Positions 4,959 to 8,593 of a DNA stretch of 8,593 bases are shown here, one piece after another. The stretch lies in the NCBI GenBank assembly GCA_947630935.1, contig CANRJL010000044.1, positions 1 through 8,593 of the forward strand, read 5' to 3'. A program made the position numbers and the translations under genes. Position 1 is the first letter of the stretch, and the number at the start of each line of letters is the position of its first letter. The DNA is from an uncultured Bacilli bacterium. GTDB lineage: Bacteria > Bacillota_I > Bacilli_A > RF39 > UBA660. A model generated the notes under the pieces. That model was not told where the DNA came from. It did no database searches and was given only the letters and a program-made list of their open reading frames with translations.

Positions 4959-6398
4959 ATGAAAAACCCTTTTGTTAAAAGAATTCAAGATGAGTTTAAG
5001 GAAAATAATGATTTAATTATTAAACAAATTAAAATTACAGCATTAAAAACTATTTATGTTATATATTTAGAAAGTGTAACCGGTTCTGATAAAGTTAATG
5101 ATTATATTTTAAAAAATTTAGCTTTTTTAACAGCGCTTAAAAAGAAAAGATTAATTGATTTACAAAGCTTAATTCCATCGCCTCATACTGTTTTTATTAA
5201 AAATGCAGATGAAATTGAATTTTATATTACAAATGGTTTTACGATTGTTATTTTAGGTAATGAAATTTTAGCTTTTGAAACTAAAGCAGATATTAATCGT
5301 TCAGTAGAAAAACCAACAACTGAACAAGCAATTAATGGACCAAAAGATTCTTTTACCGAAAATATTCAAATTAATTTAGGATTAGTTAAAAGAAGAATTA
5401 AAAGTCATACTTTAAAATCTATTTCTTATGTTATTGGTAGAAAAACAACAACGATGATTAATTTATTATATTTTGAAGATATTGCAGAAACTAAAAATAT
5501 TCAACAAGTTCAAGATGTTTTAAATAAAATTGATATTGATGGCATTACTGATTCGGGAATGATTGCCGAATATTTTCAATTAGAAAGTAAATCAAATTTT
5601 CCAACTGTTTATAAAACAGAAAGACCCGATTTAGTAGCAACTGCTTTACTAGAAGGAAAAATTGCTTTATTAGTTGATACATCACCTTTTGCGCTTATTT
5701 TACCAGCTTTTTTTGGCGATTTTATTAACCCACCTACTGATAATTACAATATTCCCAAAAACATTAATTTTTTAAAAATATTAAGATTTGCTTGTTTTTT
5801 TATTACAATGATGATTCCTGCGATTTATATTGCTTTATTAAATTTCAATCCCGAAGCAATACCGACCTCTTTATTAGTTAATTTTGCTATGCAAAGAAGT
5901 GAAGTTCCTTTTCCAACAATTGTGGAAGCTACATTAATGTTAATTGTTTGTGAAATATTACGTGAAAGTGATTATCGCTTTCCTAATTCATATGGTAGTT
6001 CAATTTCAATTTTAGGAGCTTTAATTATTGGTGAAGCTGCAGTATCTGCAGGAATTGTCTCACCAATAATGATTATTATTATTGCTTTTACTTTTATTAC
6101 TAGTCTAATATTTACTGACCAAGAAATTAGTAATGCAATTAGAAAATGGCGTTTTATTTTTCTTATTTTAGCTACTTTATTTGGCCTTTATGGAATAGTT
6201 ATTGCTTTTATTTATTTTTTAATTCATATTACAGAAGTTACTTCTTTAAAAAACCCTTATTTCTTCCCTATTGCCCCTTATGAAAAAACTTATTTACATA
6301 AATATTTATTAAAAATTAAAATTAATCAAGAAATAAAAAGAAGTCCTCTTCTTACTCAAAAAAATAAAATTAAACAAGATAGGAGAAATAACCAATGA
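4959..6398 (+). CDS. gerA: Spore germinant receptor subunit A (GerA/GerKA family)
   Basis: This is the A subunit of a Ger-type germinant receptor, an inner-membrane complex of the dormant spore that triggers germination when small nutrients bind; A subunits are thought to form the oligomeric ion channel. From ATG 4959 it is 479 residues, full family length. A large soluble N-terminal part (about 1-265) carries the conserved blocks NRSVEKPTTEQ (113-123), NGPKDSFTENIQIN (126-139), KRRIKS (144-149) and TERPDLV (220-226). The membrane part (about 270-425) shows PAIYIALLNF (287-296), EVPFPTIVEA (315-324), CEILRE (331-336), GALIIGEAAVSAGIVSP (353-369) and the terminal NPYFFPIAPYE (432-442). A basic tail ends the protein. 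The stop overlaps the next start as ATGA. An extra ATG at 4947 would add four residues. Family certain; which germinant is sensed cannot be read from sequence. Confidence 0.93.
   Translation: MKNPFVKRIQDEFKENNDLIIKQIKITALKTIYVIYLESVTGSDKVNDYILKNLAFLTALKKKRLIDLQSLIPSPHTVFIKNADEIEFYITNGFTIVILGNEILAFETKADINRSVEKPTTEQAINGPKDSFTENIQINLGLVKRRIKSHTLKSISYVIGRKTTTMINLLYFEDIAETKNIQQVQDVLNKIDIDGITDSGMIAEYFQLESKSNFPTVYKTERPDLVATALLEGKIALLVDTSPFALILPAFFGDFINPPTDNYNIPKNINFLKILRFACFFITMMIPAIYIALLNFNPEAIPTSLLVNFAMQRSEVPFPTIVEATLMLIVCEILRESDYRFPNSYGSSISILGALIIGEAAVSAGIVSPIMIIIIAFTFITSLIFTDQEISNAIRKWRFIFLILATLFGLYGIVIAFIYFLIHITEVTSLKNPYFFPIAPYEKTYLHKYLLKIKINQEIKRSPLLTQKNKIKQDRRNNQ
6381..6386 (+). promoter_or_regulatory. 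Ribosome binding site of gerC
   Basis: AGGAGA inside the last codons of gerA lies 8 nt before ATG 6395. It supports the ATGA-overlap start and suggests translational coupling between the A and C subunits. Confidence 0.7.
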
Positions 6399-7489
6399 AA
6401 CTAAAAATAATTTTTTTAATTATTAGTTTATTTTTATTTACAGGATGTTTTGATTATCAAGAATTAAATGACCGAGCAATTATAGTTGGCTTAGGAATTG
6501 ATTATGAAAATGAAGAATTTGTTGTTAATTTTGAAGTCTTAAATAGTCAAAAAGCTGGTTCAGAACAAAGTGGTTCTAATAAAAGTTACTTAGTAGAAGG
6601 AAAAGATAAAACATTTGTAATGGCTTACCAAAACGCTTTGAATAGTATTAATAAAGATGCTTATTTAGCTCATTTAAAGGCAGTTGTTTTTAGTGAAGAA
6701 ATTGCCAAAGACCATTTAGATAACGTCGTCGATTATTTAATTCGAGACCCCAATACCCGAAATGTTTTTTATCCAGTCATTGCTCAAAATGTCTTAGCTA
6801 AGGATATTTTAGGAGCAACAACTGAAGATACACCAGTAGTTTCAAAAGCAATTGAGGGTCTTATAGAATATAATAATTTTAAAGAAAGCACTACAGTCAA
6901 GATGAATTTTGAAAATTTTTTAGAATCTTTATTTAGTAATCATAGTGATGCTTATTTAAATATAGTAACATTAAGTGATAATAAACGAATTAAAACAAAC
7001 GGTCTAGCAATTTTTAATAAACATAATTTAGCTCAAATGTTAACAGAAGATGAATCTGCGACTTTACAATTGCTTAAAAATAAAAGTTCTAATTATTATG
7101 TGAAACTACCTTGTCCTAAAGATTTAAATAAACATTTAACTATTAACTTATATGATAATACTAATACTAAATTAAATGTAGATGAAGAAAAGATTATTAT
7201 TGATGCAAACTATTCGGCAAATATTATGGACGATGAATGTGAATATAACTTTAAAGATGTTAAAGTCTATGAAGATTTAGAAAAAAAATTTGCCACAAAA
7301 CTGCAAGAAGATTTACCAAGAACAGTTAAATATTTTATGCATCTGCATAGTGATGTTTTAGGAATAGAAAAACAATATTATAACAAAACCAAAAAAACTT
7401 TAGATAATTGGTATTTATTACCAGTTCAAAGTAATATTAAAGTTACTATAAATAAAAATGGAGTTATATTTGGGGTGAAAAACGAATGA
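6395..7489 (+). CDS. gerC: Spore germinant receptor lipoprotein subunit, Ger(x)C family
   Basis: This is the lipoprotein C subunit of the germinant receptor, 364 residues, about full family length. The signal peptide (residues 1-17, hydrophobic 4-15) ends in FTGC, so lipid attachment is expected at Cys18; Phe at the -3 position is less usual than Leu. Directly after it comes the family N-terminal signature FDYQELNDRAIIVGLGID (19-36). Further blocks are the 'DAYLAHLKAVVFSEE' region (about 86-100), the domain-2 marker TNGLAIFNKHNLA (about 202-214) and a long C-terminal domain with the 'DVLGIEKQYYNKT' helix (about 318-330). The protein should sit on the outer face of the forespore inner membrane beside A and B. 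It shares 4-bp ATGA overlaps with gerA upstream and gerB downstream, so the subunits are probably made in balance. The A-C-B order is that of gerK rather than gerA operons. Confidence 0.92.
   Translation: MKLKIIFLIISLFLFTGCFDYQELNDRAIIVGLGIDYENEEFVVNFEVLNSQKAGSEQSGSNKSYLVEGKDKTFVMAYQNALNSINKDAYLAHLKAVVFSEEIAKDHLDNVVDYLIRDPNTRNVFYPVIAQNVLAKDILGATTEDTPVVSKAIEGLIEYNNFKESTTVKMNFENFLESLFSNHSDAYLNIVTLSDNKRIKTNGLAIFNKHNLAQMLTEDESATLQLLKNKSSNYYVKLPCPKDLNKHLTINLYDNTNTKLNVDEEKIIIDANYSANIMDDECEYNFKDVKVYEDLEKKFATKLQEDLPRTVKYFMHLHSDVLGIEKQYYNKTKKTLDNWYLLPVQSNIKVTINKNGVIFGVKNE
7472..7478 (+). promoter_or_regulatory. Ribosome binding site of gerB
   Basis: GGGGTGA within the 3' end of gerC stands 7 nt before ATG 7486. 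It matches GAGGTGA, the right-hand part of the extended Shine-Dalgarno, at 6 of 7 positions and supports the ATGA-overlap start. Confidence 0.65.
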
Positions 7490-8499
7490 TAAAACGTGCG
7501 ACATTTTCTTATGTTTATTTTTTAACTAGGGTATTTTTTATTGGGTTTGGTTTTTCTTTCTTATTTAATATTGCTAATAAAGATGCTTGGCTTAGTTTTC
7601 TAATTGGGCATATTGGTTCCTTAGGAATTGTTTATTTAATTGCTCAAATTAAAAAAAGATACACTAAAAAATCATTTTTAACTGAAAAAGGCCATTTTTT
7701 CTTAAAATTGTTAGTTGTTATTTTTGCTACTTTAGTAGCAATAGAAATTTTATTTATTTTTCAAACTCTAGCTTCTAATTTCTTTTTAGTAAAATCACCA
7801 GCTTGGTTTATTTTATTACCAGCTTTATTTTTAGTATTTCGTATTTGTAAAAATAGTTGGACAACTATTGGACGAGTTGGTAGTATCCTCATGTATATTT
7901 CATTATTTATGGTTATTATTGCTTTATTTACTTTAGTTGGATATTGCCATAGCGATAATTATTTACCAATATGGGTTACAGATTTACCCCATATTTTACA
8001 AGGCGCAATTTATTACATGGCTTATAGCTGTTCCCCTTTAATTTTTATGATATTTATTCCCGAAACAGATAATAGTTTGCCAAAATATTATTTCATAGCA
8101 AACTTAACTATAATAATTATGGGCGTATTAATTATTGGAATTTTAGGGCCAGATTTAATTAATATTTATCGTTATCCAGAATATATGGTTTTAAAAGTTA
8201 TTAAAATTTTAAATTTCATTGAAAAAGTGGAAAACATTTTTGGAATTGCTACCTTATTTGATTTATTTATGGTTTTAACTATCAGTATGAATACAGCTAA
8301 AGAAAAATTACCTAAAAAACGCAAAAATATTTGGTTTAGTTTGCTACTTTTATTTGTCTTTAGTTGTTCCTTATTTTTAGGAATTCATTATGATTTTGCT
8401 TTACAATTTTATTATTATTTACCAGTGTTATTAATAGGTTTCATGATTACAATATTATTAGGAATTATTTTAGCAATGAAAAAAAGGACAAAAATCTAA
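7486..8499 (+). CDS. gerB: Spore germinant receptor permease-like subunit B (GerB/GerKB, APC superfamily)
   Basis: This is the integral membrane B subunit, related to amino-acid/polyamine transporters and generally regarded as the germinant-binding subunit. At 337 residues it is slightly shorter than typical members (about 360), with truncation mainly at the N-terminal end and in loops rather than a broken frame. By eye there are about ten hydrophobic segments, for example near 9-27, 33-53, 70-94, 99-115, 127-150, 170-187, 200-219, 250-264, 281-297 and 307-328. The family marker RYPEYMVLKVIKILNFIEKVE is visible from about residue 226 to 246. The C-terminus is basic (MKKRTKI). It begins inside the gerC stop (ATGA overlap) and is the last gene of the operon; no fourth ger gene follows before the window ends. 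Family assignment is strong; substrate is unknown. Confidence 0.9.
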   Translation: MIKRATFSYVYFLTRVFFIGFGFSFLFNIANKDAWLSFLIGHIGSLGIVYLIAQIKKRYTKKSFLTEKGHFFLKLLVVIFATLVAIEILFIFQTLASNFFLVKSPAWFILLPALFLVFRICKNSWTTIGRVGSILMYISLFMVIIALFTLVGYCHSDNYLPIWVTDLPHILQGAIYYMAYSCSPLIFMIFIPETDNSLPKYYFIANLTIIIMGVLIIGILGPDLINIYRYPEYMVLKVIKILNFIEKVENIFGIATLFDLFMVLTISMNTAKEKLPKKRKNIWFSLLLLFVFSCSLFLGIHYDFALQFYYYLPVLLIGFMITILLGIILAMKKRTKI

Positions 8500-8546
8500 A
8501 TTAATTCACTAAAGCGCTTATACGTGGACAGTTTTTAATTTAAAAG

Positions 8547-8578
8547 AAAAAGGATAACTTTATATCGTTATCTCTTTT
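8547..8578 (+). terminator. Candidate terminator after the ger operon
   Basis: GATAAC (8553-8558) pairs with GTTATC (8567-8572) around an 8-nt loop. With one bulged base at 8573, the stem extends by AAAAG/CTTTT (8548-8552 with 8574-8578), and TGTTT follows. It begins about 50 bases after the gerB stop. The stem is AT-rich and the T-run is partly inside the stem, so this is weaker than the terminator at 27-60. It could act in both directions. I see no gene in 8500-8593. Confidence 0.5.
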
Positions 8579-8593
8579 GTTTCTCAAAATTGA

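Noticed and set aside
8510..8522. AAGCGCTT palindrome (8512-8519) between CAC and GTG flanks after gerB
   Set aside because: The perfect part is only 8 bp, has no loop and no T-run, so it is not a terminator. The flanking symmetry does not hold base for base. No known operator is recognised.

Overview
The window is chromosomal DNA from a very AT-rich, spore-forming member of the Bacillota (low-GC Gram-positives). The evidence is a complete spore-germinant-receptor operon, AAGGAGG-type ribosome binding sites, an RlmCD/RlmD-type rRNA methyltransferase, and strong A/T codon bias. Several genes end in TGA, including three inside ATGA overlaps, so TGA is read as a stop and this is not a code-4 mollicute. 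I cannot place the lineage more exactly from the sequence. Nothing points to a mobile element, phage, CRISPR array, tRNA or rRNA.

Layout: two gene blocks point away from each other from a divergent promoter region at about 4858-4958. The leftward (minus) block reads, in transcription order: 23S rRNA uracil-C5 methyltransferase (3661-4857); a membrane-anchored protein of unknown function (3154-3600); a short RelA/SpoT-type protein with an intact HD hydrolase and a degraded synthetase (1978-3129); an NfeD-like membrane protein (1437-1910); an SPFH/stomatin-type protein (549-1436); and a family-6-type hypoxanthine-DNA glycosylase (76-552). The last three are packed end to end (a TAAATG junction, then an ATGA overlap), probably have their own promoter at 1951-1981, and end at a clear intrinsic terminator at 27-60. 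The rightward (plus) block is a three-gene germinant receptor operon in A-C-B order (4959-6398, 6395-7489, 7486-8499). Its genes are joined by ATGA overlaps and followed by a weaker candidate terminator at 8547-8578.

How the genes work together: the ger operon should encode one inner-membrane receptor that senses a germinant in the dormant spore (A = soluble N-domain plus membrane segments, B = permease-like ligand-binding subunit, C = lipoprotein). A near-perfect sigma-G (forespore) promoter sits immediately upstream, which fits that role. The leftward genes are housekeeping or stress functions: rRNA modification, alarmone turnover, membrane organisation (SPFH plus NfeD is a well-known pair) and repair of deaminated adenine.

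The most notable points are the Rel-like protein, which appears to be a (p)ppGpp hydrolase with a dead synthetase domain and no regulatory C-terminus, and the two promoters at 4880-4943, which show that the longest ORF starts on both sides are wrong. I did not find a convincing wholly new system here. The least explained gene is the membrane-anchored protein next to the Rel homologue.
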